A stretch of DNA of 64,000 nucleotides. It comes from Pontederia crassipes (Eukaryota; Streptophyta; Magnoliopsida; Commelinales; Pontederiaceae). The position numbers were made by a program, and so were the translations under genes. Under the pieces are notes generated by a model. It saw only the letters and a list, made by a program, of their open reading frames with translations, searched no databases and was not told the DNA's origin. How positions within the stretch are numbered: the first letter of the stretch is position 1; each line of letters begins with the position of its first letter. Below are positions 12,403 through 23,822 of the stretch, one piece after another. The stretch spans positions 19,408,171 to 19,472,170 of the forward strand of contig CM060194.1 of NCBI GenBank assembly GCA_030549335.1, given 5' to 3'.

Positions 12403-13904
12403 TGATGTGAATTGTATGGAGTAGTAATAACTTGCTGGATTATGAGTTAGAATTGAGATAAAGTGAAACTCCTCAACTCACTTTACTACATGTGCACAGG
12501 TCATATGTAGAAAACTCAAGTGTCATATCTACAGTGATTTGAGGACCAAAGACTCACTATTTAGATTAGAGTAATCCTAGACTAAGTTATCTAAAACAAG
12601 GAAATGGAGAAGAGTAAAAACAGATTTGGACTATGGTTAAGGAATCACTATTTTTGGTGTTTTGGTAATTAATATGAACTAAAATCTAATTACTAGACTA
12701 AAAACTTAAAGGGGTTGACAATCAATAGAAGATTCTCCTAGGAATGGGGTTCATCTATTCAGCTATGGATGGATTAGAACAATTCATCAATGCATTCAAT
12801 TCTGGTTCAACTTGAAAAAGGGTTATTATCACAGCATAATTAAATCAAGGCCAATTATCACATTCTCATATGAATGTTGGCTAAGTTGAATTAGAAAAGG
12901 ATTCCCACCGATGTTAAGTTATCATTAAACATGAGATTTGCACTTTACTGATATTGTCAAATCCTTTCAGATTTGGCAAATCAGTAAGTCTGAAATCTAT
13001 ATCAAAACTAATCAACATTCATAATAATGGGACAATTGATTCAATCAACCAAACATGAATTTAATTAAATCCAATACTAATGTAATTACTTCTTGGTTTA
13101 TCTCTAAACATTAAGGGGACTTAAAATCATATTACTAGAACTAGATTACTATCCTATCTTAGGAGAGTTGGAATTTAGCTACTCATAGATACAAAGATTG
13201 ATGAAAAACAAATGAGGAAATTGATATAAATCATCCTGAAATCAGATGATATCAGACTGTCAACATAATCTTCCTCCTCTTCAGCTCTTGGTTCTTGCTT
13301 TCTGGTCCAGCAACCTTGCAAATGGAAGTTCCCCTTTCTTCTCCAGATTTCTCAGCTTTTATATGGTCCCTCATCACCCTTGGATCCAAATAAGAAGCTT
13401 CTATTGCCCCTGATTATGCCATCTGTCCTCTGGTTCTGAATTTCTAGCAAATTCCATTTGCTTTTTGGACAGCAATGCAGTGGTCCCCCCCCCCCCCTCC
13501 TTTTTCAGCTGGTTGCAGTCTTGTAAAACTTGCTAGAAAGGCAAAAACAACAAGTATCAAAGTTCACAAATAAAAATCAAACAAATAGAGGTTAGGACAG
13601 CATATAGATGGGGTCAATTATCAAGTGTGGATAATATTTCACAGAAATGATAACTTGTGCACCGAAATGATAACTTTGTTCATTGAAATGATAACTTTAT
13701 ACATTGACTCAAGATTATTCAAATATGAACAATTCAGACTTCTATGCACATAAAAAATTATTAAAATCATAGCATGGTCAGCTAGTACTCACAAGTGTAT
13801 GCATTCTAAGCATATTTAGTCAAATGTAGGCAATTTTAAGTGCTCGATACATATGAATTCAAATGTAAATGGAGTGAAAACATAATATGATCAGCTAGTG
13901 ATCA
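12403..13904 (-). repeat. 5' LTR of the Athila element (1,502 bp)
   Basis: Matches the 3' LTR but lacks about 250 bp in the middle. It contains a poly-C run near 13,487-13,498 where the other LTR has a shorter run. On the minus strand it begins TGATCACTAG at 13,904 and ends at 12,403. Confidence 0.85.
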
Positions 13905-14402
13905 CCAGCTCAAAAATTAAAAGACAAAAACAAAGTTGAAACTCAAGGGATAAAGGTATTACCTCTAACAGCTCACAAATGACTCAAGATATTAAATGTG
14001 TTCATTGTCTTGGTTCAAGTCATGATGGACAATGGTGATATTGCATCTGAAGAAGAGTTGTAATAAGAGAGTGCAACATCCTCAGGAGATGAAAGTGGAG
14101 AAGAAATTGAAGAAATTGGTAAAAGTTTGGTTGCACAATATCATTTGAAGAAAGATGAAGTTGATTGTACAATAATTCAAAATAATTTTGATAGTTGTGA
14201 CAAAGACAAAGATGAAGAATATGAGTGCCATAACTTAAATGATGAAAATGTTAGTCACACATCTTTTGAGTGCTTAGAAAGGTCACCTTCTGAAAGTTTT
14301 GAGATACAACATTTAGACGTTAAGTGTTACAAGAACTATGAGAATGAGAGAAGACTACATTTTAAGTGTTTAGAAATGTCACCTCCAGAAAGATATGAGT
14401 AA
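13905..14402 (+). pseudogene. X1 gag tail and Cys/Glu-rich repeat region
   Basis: Continues gag after the Athila insertion. A zinc-knuckle remnant KCVHCLGSSHDGQW (near 14,000) has lost its last cysteine, which reads Trp. A frame at 14,127-14,402 then carries two copies of a roughly 30-residue acidic repeat (for example FECLERSPSESFE followed by HLDVKCYKNYENERR). The same repeat type occurs four times in X2. Function unknown; it takes the place where protease and RT would normally begin. Confidence 0.65.
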
Positions 14403-15574
14403 AAAGACTTGAGTGTTAAGGTAAAAAAATGGAGAATTCAGTAAATTTTTCTCTTAACACTAATCATCTTTTGTCTTTTGATTTTGATTTATGCATATAG
14501 ATATATATGAGTGGAGTATATGAAGATACAAATTTCATCATGAGATTTGAAAGAGGTTGTATTAAGTTTATGGCAACTAGTTTGAAAAGTCCATCTCTTA
14601 CCTTTGAAACTTTATATTTGTTTGATGTGACTAACTTACATGTTTTAATTGGAAGAAGTATTGAATGCATGCAAACATTATATCTCAATTTTGTATTCCA
14701 TTTTCATATTCATTGAGTGCTGAAAAACTTTATTTCAGTCATATATTGAAATTTTGGAATGAATATTTTCTAATCATGAACAACTTTGATTGGTTGATTA
14801 TGATTTCAAGAATTTTTAATGATCATATAATCTTATTCATTTCTTTAAATTCACCTTTGTTCCTTCTTAAGTTCGTTTTTGCAGATGTTGGTTGCAATCT
14901 TTCATATAATTTTCACGTAATGATTGGAAAATTTGTTGCATTTGCATTTGTTGGACTTCTGTACATTTTTCATTGAATATTTGAGAGTAATTTCGTTAGA
15001 GATATTTTGATTTATAGCAATCACTCGCGTGAACATTTTGGTGATATTTTGAGTAGTTGTAGAGATTTGCATGATTCTTTGAATGAGTCAAGTTATTTGC
15101 TTGGTTATGAATCTTACAATATTTCACTTTCAGATGTTAAGAATTCATTTTATTTCATGAGAACTGACATTTTTATCTTGGAAACACTTGACAACCTCCA
15201 TATAGAATTTCTTAATTCTTCGAAATGTATTGCACACTTTATTTGACAACATCCTTATGTGCAAAGGAAGGTCCTCGAAGTTTCGCAATTTGTTTCTTAA
15301 AATACATCATCTCACGGGCATAAGATATTTCATTCGGGTATAATTAAGAAATTATTTTTTTATATTACTTATGTTGTTCTTTCTCTACACTTACATGATT
15401 GATTGTATAAATGAGAAATTATACTTGCAGTTATCATTGAGATACATCATTCTGGCTATCAAAGGGAAGTATAAATATTTTCATTATGTGAGTCCTAAAT
15501 TATTTAATAAATTCAGATATGTGACATGTTTTATTCCCCTTATTGTGAATGCAGATTCGAGGACGAATCTTTTT
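14403..15574 (+). other. X-family accessory block without RT or integrase core
   Basis: Short frames with hydrophobic and Ser-rich character. One of them (15,007-15,246) contains SYLLGYESYNISLSDV and FYFMRTDIFILE, closely matched in X2 at 18,850-18,981. A fragment reading DILIYSNHSREHFGDIL resembles the YxDD region of gypsy RT with the catalytic residues lost. I read the block as a rearranged pol remnant kept in the non-autonomous family; this is inference. Confidence 0.45.
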
Positions 15575-15588
15575 GAAGAGGAGAAAAA
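15575..15588 (+). other. Polypurine tract of X1
   Basis: GAAGAGGAGAAAAA directly abuts the TGATA start of the 3' LTR. It is the expected primer for plus-strand DNA synthesis. Confidence 0.8.
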
Positions 15589-16618
15589 TGATATAAATCG
15601 AGAAATGCTTGCATTGAAAGCTGAATTGGTTAAGAAGATTAATGAGGATACTATGGATCATATTCTTCAAAGAAATGAACAAATTGCTAATCGCTTAAAT
15701 ACCAAGAGGAAGAAGATTACTTTCCAGTTAGGAGATTTCATTTAGATACATTTTAGAAAAGAGACATTTTCACAAGAATGAAAGTCAAAGTTGCATCCAC
15801 ATGGAAATGGTCCTTTCAAAATCATTGAGAAAATTAATGATGATGCCTATAGAGTTGACTTGAAGGATTCGAGGATCAATCCTTTCGAAAAGAAGGGGAA
15901 TGATATGAACCGGAAAGATTCGATAAATGCAGCCGACGGAAATAGGGATGTTCGAGTAAAGTTCGGTGATCAACATAGTGCCATGGATCTCCGAGATAAA
16001 GAAACTGAATATAATCAAGAATTCTTACGCCCACATACAAGATCAAGAGTAAAACAACTTTATAAGACAATAAAAATACATTTACAAAGTGGGCATGCAA
16101 CTACAAATTAGATCCAACTTTTCAATGTGTTACAAATCAGACCGCGTGAAGAGTCAGCATAATTTGGTCCAAATAAATCATGGTTTAACCATATTTATTT
16201 GAAATTAATTATATAAGGAAATTCTGTTGAGAGTTGCAATAGGAATTCATTTAGTTATTTTAGGAAACTAGTTACCTTGCTTGTAGGCTAAGTTAGGCCT
16301 TTTTCTTCCACCTCAAATTCTATTATCTATGGCCTATAAATATTGCTATTTGTAATTATTTTAGACATCTTTGAATTTATAAAAATTTAGCTTAATTGCT
16401 TTTGTTGTAAAGGAACTCATGCAACTCATTCTTCGGAAACTTCCGTTGTTAAGGATGGTTATCTTATGATTAAATCTATCTATGTATAATTTCGATTGTT
16501 TGGTTCATTGTAATCTTGAGGCTGATATTCCGCTGCTTGAAAATTCGTTTGATCTTATTTATTTGATTATCATATATTATTCTGATCACTCAAGACATTG
16601 TTTTTTAGCATCGTATCA
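15589..16618 (+). repeat. 3' LTR of X1, with internal second polypurine tract
   Basis: Matches the 5' LTR along its whole length. The first 312 bp hold an integrase-tail frame (15,590-15,745, then fragments to 15,890). A second purine run (15,888-15,900) abuts a second TGATATGAACCGG at 15,901. Fragments at 15,791-16,111 derive from the LTR too. Confidence 0.8.
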
Positions 16619-16666
16619 GGTTGTCTCCCGATCACGGAGCTAACGTGGCGCTGATGTAGCGCTGAC
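16619..16666. repeat. Inner left terminal repeat of the Mutator-like shell
   Basis: Contains GATCACGGAGCTAACGTGG, inversely matching 28,335-28,370. It continues the alignment broken at 425 by X1 and is followed directly by the hAT terminus. Confidence 0.6.
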
Positions 16667-16815
16667 CAGGGGCGGACCCAGGATTAAAACTCAAGAGGCC
16701 AATATTAAACAAAAATTATTTTTAAAAATAAAATATATAATTAAAAGTCACATAACTAAATTTATTAATAAAAAATAAATTACATAACTATATTAAAAAT
16801 GAGCTCGTCTCTCTT

Positions 16816-17714
16816 TCAAATCACGAAAGTCATCTATAATTGAATCCACAGTGAATTTTTTTAGCAATTTTCCTTTCAATATAAATCAATAAACAATATG
16901 AGAAGAATTCATCTTCAAACTTGTTATGGAGCCTATTTTTTATTATCTTCATTTGCTAAAAATGATCGCTCTAATGTAGTTGTCTAGAAGAGTAAGTATA
17001 AGAGTCACGACTATATATATATATAATCTTTTCTTGTCTTCACCAATCATATGCTCAAATAAAAAATAGTTGATAATGCTTTGAAATCATCAAGGTGACT
17101 AACATGATCAAAATGCTCAAATTGCATTTTTAGTTGCAACTTCTCATGCTCGGCAAAATCTTCAAGGTAGAATGTTTGAACTAATTGACAAGTATCGTTG
17201 ATTATGAATGATGAGCACATCTCCTTTGGATCTAAAGTAGAATTGAGGACAAGTAATTCAATTCTTGCAAAATCGATTGTAGCATTAAATATGTCAATTT
17301 TATATTGATGTGCAATCGAAATATCATCTTCTTGATTGTGAGCGCTTCCTCTTCTTGCAACATAAGGTGCTTTCAAGTATGGAATAGGTATGTCGATGGA
17401 ATTGCAAAACTCTTTACCTCATTAAGCAACTTATCGTATCCATCTTCTCTTAATTCTTGAATGATTATCTTTGTTGATGAGACATACTCAATTGCGTTCA
17501 AAATATCTTGAGACTGATTTTGCAAATTCTGACATAACATGTTAAAAATCTCAAAAACTTTCTTCATCACATGTAAAATAAATACAAACTCAAAAGAAGT
17601 TAATGCCTCATATGTTGCTTCTGCACGTTGATCTGAAGTAGTTCTATTTTCAATAATGTTTAACAAAACTTCACATGTTGACCTAAACATCTTATGTAAT
17701 TTAAATATAGATCT
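16816..17714 (-). pseudogene. hAT transposase, C-terminal part, broken
   Basis: Continues from the central part after the X2 insertion; joined across the insertion site the frame reads naturally through WGSHLRSIFKLHKMFR. The frame at 17,373-17,710 (MFRSTCEVLLNIIENR) and that at 17,047-17,376 (with FEHFDHVSHL and STIFYLSI) precede a decayed hAT dimerisation region. That region ends with DSIIDDFRDLKERRAHF near 16,800-16,870. Stops occur throughout. In the family this domain holds the transposase as a multimer. Confidence 0.75.
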
Positions 17715-18403
17715 TGATACGATACTCAAGAACAATGTTTTGAGTGACCGGAACAATATATGATAATCAAAAGAAACGAGATCAAATGAATTTTCAAGGC
17801 AGCAGATATCAACCTCAAGATTACAATGAACCAAGCAATCGATATTATAAATAGATGGATTTAATCACAAGATAGTCAACCTTATAATTAACGGCGAAAG
17901 TTCTCAAAGAACGGGTTGCAGGAGTTCCCTCACAGCAAAAATAATTAAGCCAAATTTTCATAGATTCAAAGATGTTTGAAATAACATTAAGTAGCAGTAT
18001 TTATAAGTCCTAGAAAAATAACTTGGGCTGAATGAAAATACCCTAACTTAGCCCACAAATAACCTAACTAATTTAGTAAAATAACAAACTCAATTTCCTC
18101 TTACAAATCTCATTAGAATTTTCATGTATAATTTATTTCAAAATTTTCAAATAAATATGGTTAAACCATGATTTATTTGGCTCAAGTTGTGTTGACTCTT
18201 CATGCGGCTCAATTCGTGAGACGTTGAGAAGTTGAATTTGATCTAACTCGGTCTTGTAATGGATCAATTATAAATTTCAAACATTCTTGATTATCTTCAA
18301 TTTCCTTATGCTTGAGATCTGCATCATTATCTTGATCATCCAATTTTGCTAGAGCATTTTTCTATCACCGGCTGTAATTATAGACATTTCCCGGTTCATA
18401 TCA
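17715..18403 (-). repeat. 3' LTR of X2 with duplicated polypurine tract and start
   Basis: On the minus strand the LTR starts TGATATGAACCGGG at 18,403 after GAAGAGGAGGGGAA. A second, nearly identical polypurine tract plus TGATATGAACC lies 74 bp further upstream (start at 18,477). The LTR ends at 17,715 with GTATCA. It is about 220 bp longer than the 5' LTR because of an internal deletion in the latter. Confidence 0.75.
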
Positions 18404-19969
18404 TTCCCCTCCTCTTCAAAAGGATTCATCGTTGAATATGTATTTCCATTAAGAAGAACATATCTAGGTTCATATCATGTCCCTCCTCTTCAAAAGGATT
18501 CATCCTCGAATCTACATTCACAATAAGAAGAATATATCCTATCACAAATCTGAATTTATTAAATAATTTAGGACACGCATAATGGATATATTGATACTTC
18601 TCTTTCATGTGTCAAATGGGATGATGTATCTCTATCAGAACTACAATAATTTCTCATTTTTATCATCCTGTTAAGATCCTGCAAGTGTAGAGGAAAAATA
18701 ACATAAGTAATATAAAAAGTAATGCAACTATTATACTCACCTGGATGAAATATCGTATGCCCATGTGACAATAGTGTTTTAAGAAACAAAGTGCGAAACT
18801 TGGGGGACCTTCCTTTGCGCATAAGGATCCTGTCAAACAAAGTGTGCAATACATTCCAAAGAACTAACAATTCTAGATGGAGTTTGTCAAATGGTTCCAA
18901 GATAAAAATGTCAGTTCCCATGAAATAAAATGAGTCACTAACATCTGACATTGATATATCGTAAGAGTCACATCCAAGCAAATAACTCGGCCCATGAAAG
19001 GAATCATGCCATCCCAGCTACAACTCAAGGCATCACCAAAATGTTTACGCAAATGATTGCTATAAATAAAAATATCACCAAAGAAAATAATGGCATATCT
19101 TCTATGACAAACATAGAGTCCAACTAATGCACATGCTAATGATTTTTGAAAATGACATAGAAGATTATAACAATCATCAGAACAAATGATTTTACTTGTG
19201 CAAAAGGTTTGATTTAAGGAAATGAATAAGATTTTAGGCTAATAAAAGAATCTTGAAATTATAATAAACCAATCAAAAGTGTTCAGTTCACTCCAAAATT
19301 TCAACATATGACTCACATAAAATGTTTCGACACTCAATGGATAGAAAAGTGGAATAGAAAATTGAGATCTAATGTTTGCATGCCCAACAAATATAAATTT
19401 TGAAAAGTAAGAATTGGTATTTTCAAACTAGTTGTCATAAACTCAATACCTCTTTCAAATTCTTGAGAGAGAGAATTTATAACTTCATGTACCCAACTCA
19501 AATGATCATATAAATGATTACTATAAATCAAAATACCTCCTAAGAAAATAGTCATAGATCTTTTGTGGAAAACACACAAAAGTCCAATTGATGCAAATTT
19601 CTCATTTGTGATGTAAAAATCATATGACAAGCTACAATAATTGTATGAAGAAATGTTCTTAGTACGACACAAGGGTTGGTTCAAGAAAATGAACAAGATC
19701 ATACCCTTATCAGAAAATCTAAACAACAAAATAAGCCAATCAAATATGCTCAATATTAGAAAATATTGATTCTAGAAATTCAATGTAAAGCATAAATAAA
19801 ATGAACCAGCACCCAACAAGTATGAAAATGAAAGAGACGAATGGCATTTAACACCTCTCTCAACTAAACCCTGCAAACTAGTCACATCAAACAAATATAA
19901 AATTTCAAAGCAAGAAAATGGACTCTTCAAACTAGTCGTCATAAAATTAACATAGTCTCTTTCAATTCC
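18404..19969 (-). other. X2 accessory block, partly duplicated in tandem
   Basis: Homologous to X1 14,403-15,574. About 500 bp are present twice: 18,981-19,480 resembles 19,480-19,980, both with the ILIYSNHL-like frame region and the ATAAATxAAAATA motif. Frames at 18,568-18,981 (LGCDSYDISMSDV, FYFMGTDIFILE) and 19,334-19,753 are the longest. No RT active site is kept. Confidence 0.5.
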
Positions 19970-20992
19970 TTACATGATAAAATTTGTATCTTCATATAGT
20001 CCACTCCTACATATCTGCATGGAGAAATCTGAATCAAAAGATAAAAGATGGTTATTGTTAGGAGAAAAATTAGTGAACTCTCTTTCTTTTGCCTCAACAC
20101 TCAAATTTTTTTGCTCAAATCTCTCTGAAGGTGACCTTTCTAAGTACTCAAGACCTGATCTCTTTTCATTCTCACAACACTCAACACATAAATGTTTCCT
20201 CTCAATGCTTTCCAAAAGTGGCATTTCTGAATACTCAAAATCTAATCTTTTCTCATTCTCATAACTCTCATAACACTCAACATTTAAATGTTGCATCTCA
20301 ATGCTTTTAGAAAGTGGCCTTTCTAAGCACTCAAAATTTTTTTGGCTCTCATTTTCATCACTCAAGTTGTGGCACCCATATTTTTCATCTTTGTTTTTCT
20401 CACAACACTCAAAACCATTTTGAATTACTATATGACTTTCAGCTTTTTCTTTCCTCGTGTTATTTTGTGCAGTCATGCTCTTCCTTTTAATGTTGTAAGC
20501 TGCTACACGCTCCTTAAGTTGCAACTACACTGTGTATTCTTCTTGATGTGGTAATGGTGCTAAAGTATACTTTCTTCCATCCTTGTGACATTTATAACGG
20601 TTGGTAGCTCCATCATGTGTCACACCTCGATCATATTGCCATGGTCGCCCAAAAAGGATATGACAAACATGCATTGACACCACATCACATAATACATCAT
20701 CAATAAATCTTTTAATTTTAAATGACACAAGCACCTCCTTGGACACTTTGACTTCTCCATTGTTTGCCCACTGTAGCTTATATGGGTTGGGGTGCTTGAA
20801 GGTTCGTAGTCCCAGCTTCTCTACCATGTAATAGCTAGCAAGATTGACGCAACTTTCACTATTAATAATCAGTCTACAAGTTCTGTCAGTAACACAATAA
20901 TGTGCATAGAAAATATTTTCTAGATCATGACTTCTTCCTCCAAGCTGAACACACCTATGCCTTCTCCAACTTTCATCATCTTTCGCTTCCAT
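19970..20992 (-). pseudogene. X2 protease remnant followed by Cys/Glu-rich repeats
   Basis: The protease frame (20,525-20,992) has the gypsy pattern NIFYAHYCV, CRLIINSESCVN, HILFGRPWQYDRGVTHDG. The catalytic Asp is replaced: IINSES stands where family members have a D-G/S-x motif. So it should be inactive. It ends at one TAG, and the same frame continues for 184 codons (19,970-20,524) with four roughly 30-residue repeats. These carry FExxER and HLxVEC patterns and are rich in Cys, Glu and Tyr. In related elements this position links protease to RT. Confidence 0.7.
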
Positions 20993-21230
20993 CTCTTTAT
21001 TATCTTGCCCATCATCATCAAGAGCACGGTGTCTTTGGCGAAATCTTCTATAGTTTGATTGTATAACTTATTGTAGTTGTGCAATTTGCACATCTACCTG
21101 GTCGTGCAGTTCAATAATCATATGTCCAAGGTGATGAAAATGTTGTGTCATGACCTCCATATTTCTTGCCTGATTAATTGCTTCTTTTCTAGAATTATGT
21201 TCTTTGTCCTTTCTTATTGACATTGTGAGA
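20993..21230 (-). pseudogene. X2 gag N-terminal remnant
   Basis: Starts ATG TCA ATA AGA near 21,225, like X1 gag at 2,362. It encodes the same region (MEVMTQHFHHLGHMIIELHDQVD), with a stop after VQIAQLQ. It then passes directly into the protease, so the gag core and zinc knuckle have been deleted. Confidence 0.65.
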
Positions 21231-22167
21231 AATTTCTGCAGCAAATGATAATGATAAAAACGATCTCAATACCTCACGTGGTGACCCTCGTATTTTACCT
21301 CAATTCTATTTGGCTTTTTCTTGAATAGTACTCACCACTCGGCCTTTTTTTCTCTCTTGAACCCTCCAACAAGTTCTAAGAGAACTAATGCAAGTCAATA
21401 CAAGGCACTGAGCAATTAAATCAATCTAATTTATCAATATGATTGCAAGATCAAAAAAAATCTTGAAGCTGAAATTAGAATAGAGAGCAAAAAAAAGGTT
21501 GTCAAATAAGGACAGATATCAAAAATTCAGAATTTGAATGAAATCAAATATCACCCTTCCTTGAATCAAATTATTCTATTTTAAAAATTTTCTTGGCACC
21601 TTTCTCCAGAAATAATCTTTCCTTTTTTTCTTTCCTCTTCTTTTGAATCTTTTCTTTCGCTTTTTTGCAGATTTTTTGTTCGAATTCTTTTTCCAAAAAT
21701 TTTCTTTTTCCATGTTCTTCTCTTTCCTCATTTCTTTCACTTTCCTTTTTCAGTCTTTTTTTTCTATTTTTGGAATTCTTTTCAGCCTTTTTTTTTAAAC
21801 TACAGCAAACTTGACAACAAATAAGGATGACAGTTAGGGTTTCAACAACAAATAAGCACATTCTTTTGTGGTTTTCTTTTTTTTTAACTGCAGCAGATTT
21901 TGAAGAATACAAGGATAATGGCTAGGGTTTGAAGAGTAAAAGAAAGCAAATAAGGAAGACGGTTAGGATTTGAAAAACAAACAAGTAGAATTTTTTTTGT
22001 GTTTTTTTTTTCAAACTGCAGTAGATTTTGAAGAATCCAAGGATGACGGCTAGGGTTTGAAGAACAAACAAATTAGATTTTTTTTGTAGAATTTTGGTGT
22101 TTTTTTTTAAACTGAAACAGGGGAAATAAGATAATGGAAGATAACTAAAAAACTGAATAAAAAATGC
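21231..22167 (-). other. Leader of X2
   Basis: Contains T-rich (minus-strand purine-rich) tracts. The frames at 21,571-21,912 and 21,922-22,224 are products of low-complexity A/G sequence; no gene. Confidence 0.5.
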
Positions 22168-22168
22168 G

Positions 22169-22180
22169 GCTCTGATAACA
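22169..22180 (-). other. Primer binding site of X2
   Basis: TGTTATCAGAGC on the minus strand, 11 of 12 matching the initiator Met tRNA site, two bases from the 5' LTR end. Confidence 0.75.
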
Positions 22181-22182
22181 AC

Positions 22183-22648
22183 TGATACGATACTCAAGAA
22201 CAATGCCTTGAGTGACAGAAACAATGCATGATAATCAAAAGAAATGAGATCAAACGAATTTTCAAGGCAGCGGATATCAACCTCAAGATTACAATGAACT
22301 AAGCAATCGATATTATAAATAGATGGATTTAATCACAAGATAGCCAACCTTGTAATTAACTGCGGAAGTTCCCGAAGAACGGATTGTAAGAGTTCCCTCA
22401 CAGCAAAAGCAATTAAGCCGAATTTTCATAGATTCAAAGATGTTTGAAATAACAATGAGTAGCAGTATTTATAGGCTCTAGAAATAGAACTTAGGCTGAA
22501 TGAAAATACCCTAACTTAGCTCACAAGTAATCTAACTAATTTAGTAAAATAACAAACTCAATTTTCTCTTACAAATCTCAACAGAATTTTCATGTATAAT
22601 TAATTTCAAAAATTCTAAATAAATTATAAGCATTTTCGGTTCATATCA
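22183..22648 (-). repeat. 5' LTR of X2 (466 bp)
   Basis: Begins TGATATGAACCGAAAATGC at 22,648 on the minus strand and ends GTATCA at 22,183. Shorter than its partner because of an internal deletion near its start. Confidence 0.8.
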
Positions 22649-23822
22649 AATCTCAAATGTGAACCCCATTTAGTATCTCCAGGTCTTTGCGAATTAGCTA
22701 TTTGATGAAGTCCCTTTCCAATTTGAAGCTCGTCAATAGAAAGTAAAAATACAATATTTGCAGCTTGGGCAGCTTTCAATTTATCATTACGCTTGCATGA
22801 AGCAACAACTATATTACTAAGAGAAGTTAACTTCATAAATAAATGATGAATGATTATTACATTTTTTGAAGCAGCAACCAATGCTAGTTGTAGATGATGT
22901 GCCATGCAATGAACATAATAAGCATAAGGACATGTCTTTAAAATAAAAGCTTGCAATCCAATCCGTTCTCCTCTCATATTATCTACACCATCATAGCCTT
23001 ATCCTCAAATATTTTGAACATCAAGATTATATTTTGCAAGAACAAAAAAAATTCCATCCTTCAATGCAGATGTAACCGTATCTTTAACATGAATTAGTCC
23101 AAAAAATAGTTCTCTCACATATCCATCCTTATCAACAAATCTTAATATAATAGGCATCTGTTCTTTTTTTTTATTCATCGTGTGCTTCATCAACCGTAAT
23201 AAAAAATTTTGCATCACCTATTTCCTCGTGAATAGTATTTTTCACTTTATTTGAAAGGATATGTATTATTTCTTTTTGTATTTTTGGTGAAGTATATGAG
23301 GCATTTTGTGGAGCATTGTCTAAAGTATTTGCCACTTCACCATTATAAGTCAATAAAAGAGTAAGCAATTCTAGAAAATTATCTCGCCTTTTTGACATTT
23401 TAGTTTCATCGTGGCCCCTAAAAGCACATCCTTGAAATACAAGCCACTTAACTGCATCAGTTGAAGTTTTGAGGCGAATCCGATTTTCAACAACTTGTCG
23501 AGATGTAAATTGTTCAAACTTCTTTTGAATATCTGATGATTGATTCATGAGATCCATCAAAGTTTTTTCAGCATTTCGATGAGATGAATTTTGATCTTTT
23601 CTAATATGAGTTAGAAATGCAAAAGTTTTGTCATCTCTCACTTTTTTCCAACTTTGAAATCCATCTACACTAAATGCGTTCAATCCTGGATGAACATTTT
23701 GCTTGTGAAATAAAAAGTAAGGAAGAAAAAAAAAACTACATCTTTAGCTTGAGAATATTCTAGCCATGATGGAAATATTTTAAACCATGGTGCTTGAAAG
23801 CTTCTTTAATGTTTTTCTCCTG
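22649..23822 (-). pseudogene. hAT transposase, central part, broken
   Basis: Frames at 23,171-23,683 (NAFSVDGFQSWKKV, then KWLVFQGCAFRGHDE), 23,005-23,217 and 22,624-22,977 (HCMAHHLQLALVAASKN, GDTKWGSH) follow the order of TTF/MYM-type hAT transposases. They cover the DUF4371-like and catalytic core regions. The frames overlap or shift relative to each other, so the gene is dead. The solo LTR lies immediately upstream and X2 immediately downstream. Confidence 0.8.

Larger units (their letters stand above)
3312..13904 (-). mobile_element. Athila-lineage Ty3/gypsy retrotransposon inserted in X1 gag
   Basis: Two LTRs (3,312-5,064 and 12,403-13,904) run TGATCA...CACATCA on the minus strand. A tRNA-Asp type primer binding site follows the 5' LTR and a GAAGGAGTT polypurine tract precedes the 3' LTR. 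Gag, protease, RT, RNase H and integrase lie in the normal order on the minus strand. The conserved pre-LTR motif TTGAGGACAAGCAAAAG, frequent in Athila/Tat elements, is also present. Flanks CCAGT and CCAGC are a 4/5 target duplication in X1 gag, so this insertion is younger than X1. No env-like frame is visible between integrase and the 3' LTR. Pol is broken by stops. Confidence 0.88.
426..16618 (+). mobile_element. Ty3/gypsy LTR retrotransposon X1, gag-bearing, non-autonomous
   Basis: Two LTRs of 1,038 bp (426-1,463) and 1,030 bp (15,589-16,618) both begin TGATA and end TATCA, a perfect terminal inversion. A primer binding site for initiator Met tRNA follows the first LTR and a polypurine tract immediately precedes the second. 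The internal region holds a broken gag and a long accessory stretch, but no reverse transcriptase or integrase core, so the copy could only move with outside help. The flanks GATCG and GGTTG may be a decayed 5-bp target duplication. An Athila element is inserted at 3,312-13,904. A related copy, X2, lies in opposite orientation at 17,715-22,648. Confidence 0.8.
17715..22648 (-). mobile_element. Ty3/gypsy element X2, non-autonomous, inserted in hAT transposase
   Basis: Same family as X1, opposite orientation. The 5' LTR is 22,183-22,648 and the 3' LTR 17,715-18,403, with a Met-tRNA primer site between the 5' LTR and the leader. Flanks GATCT (left) and AATCT (right) are a 4/5 target duplication, and removing the element restores the hAT reading frame. 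Inside are only a gag N-terminus, a protease remnant, Cys/Glu-rich repeats and the accessory block. RT and integrase cores are absent. Confidence 0.82.
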
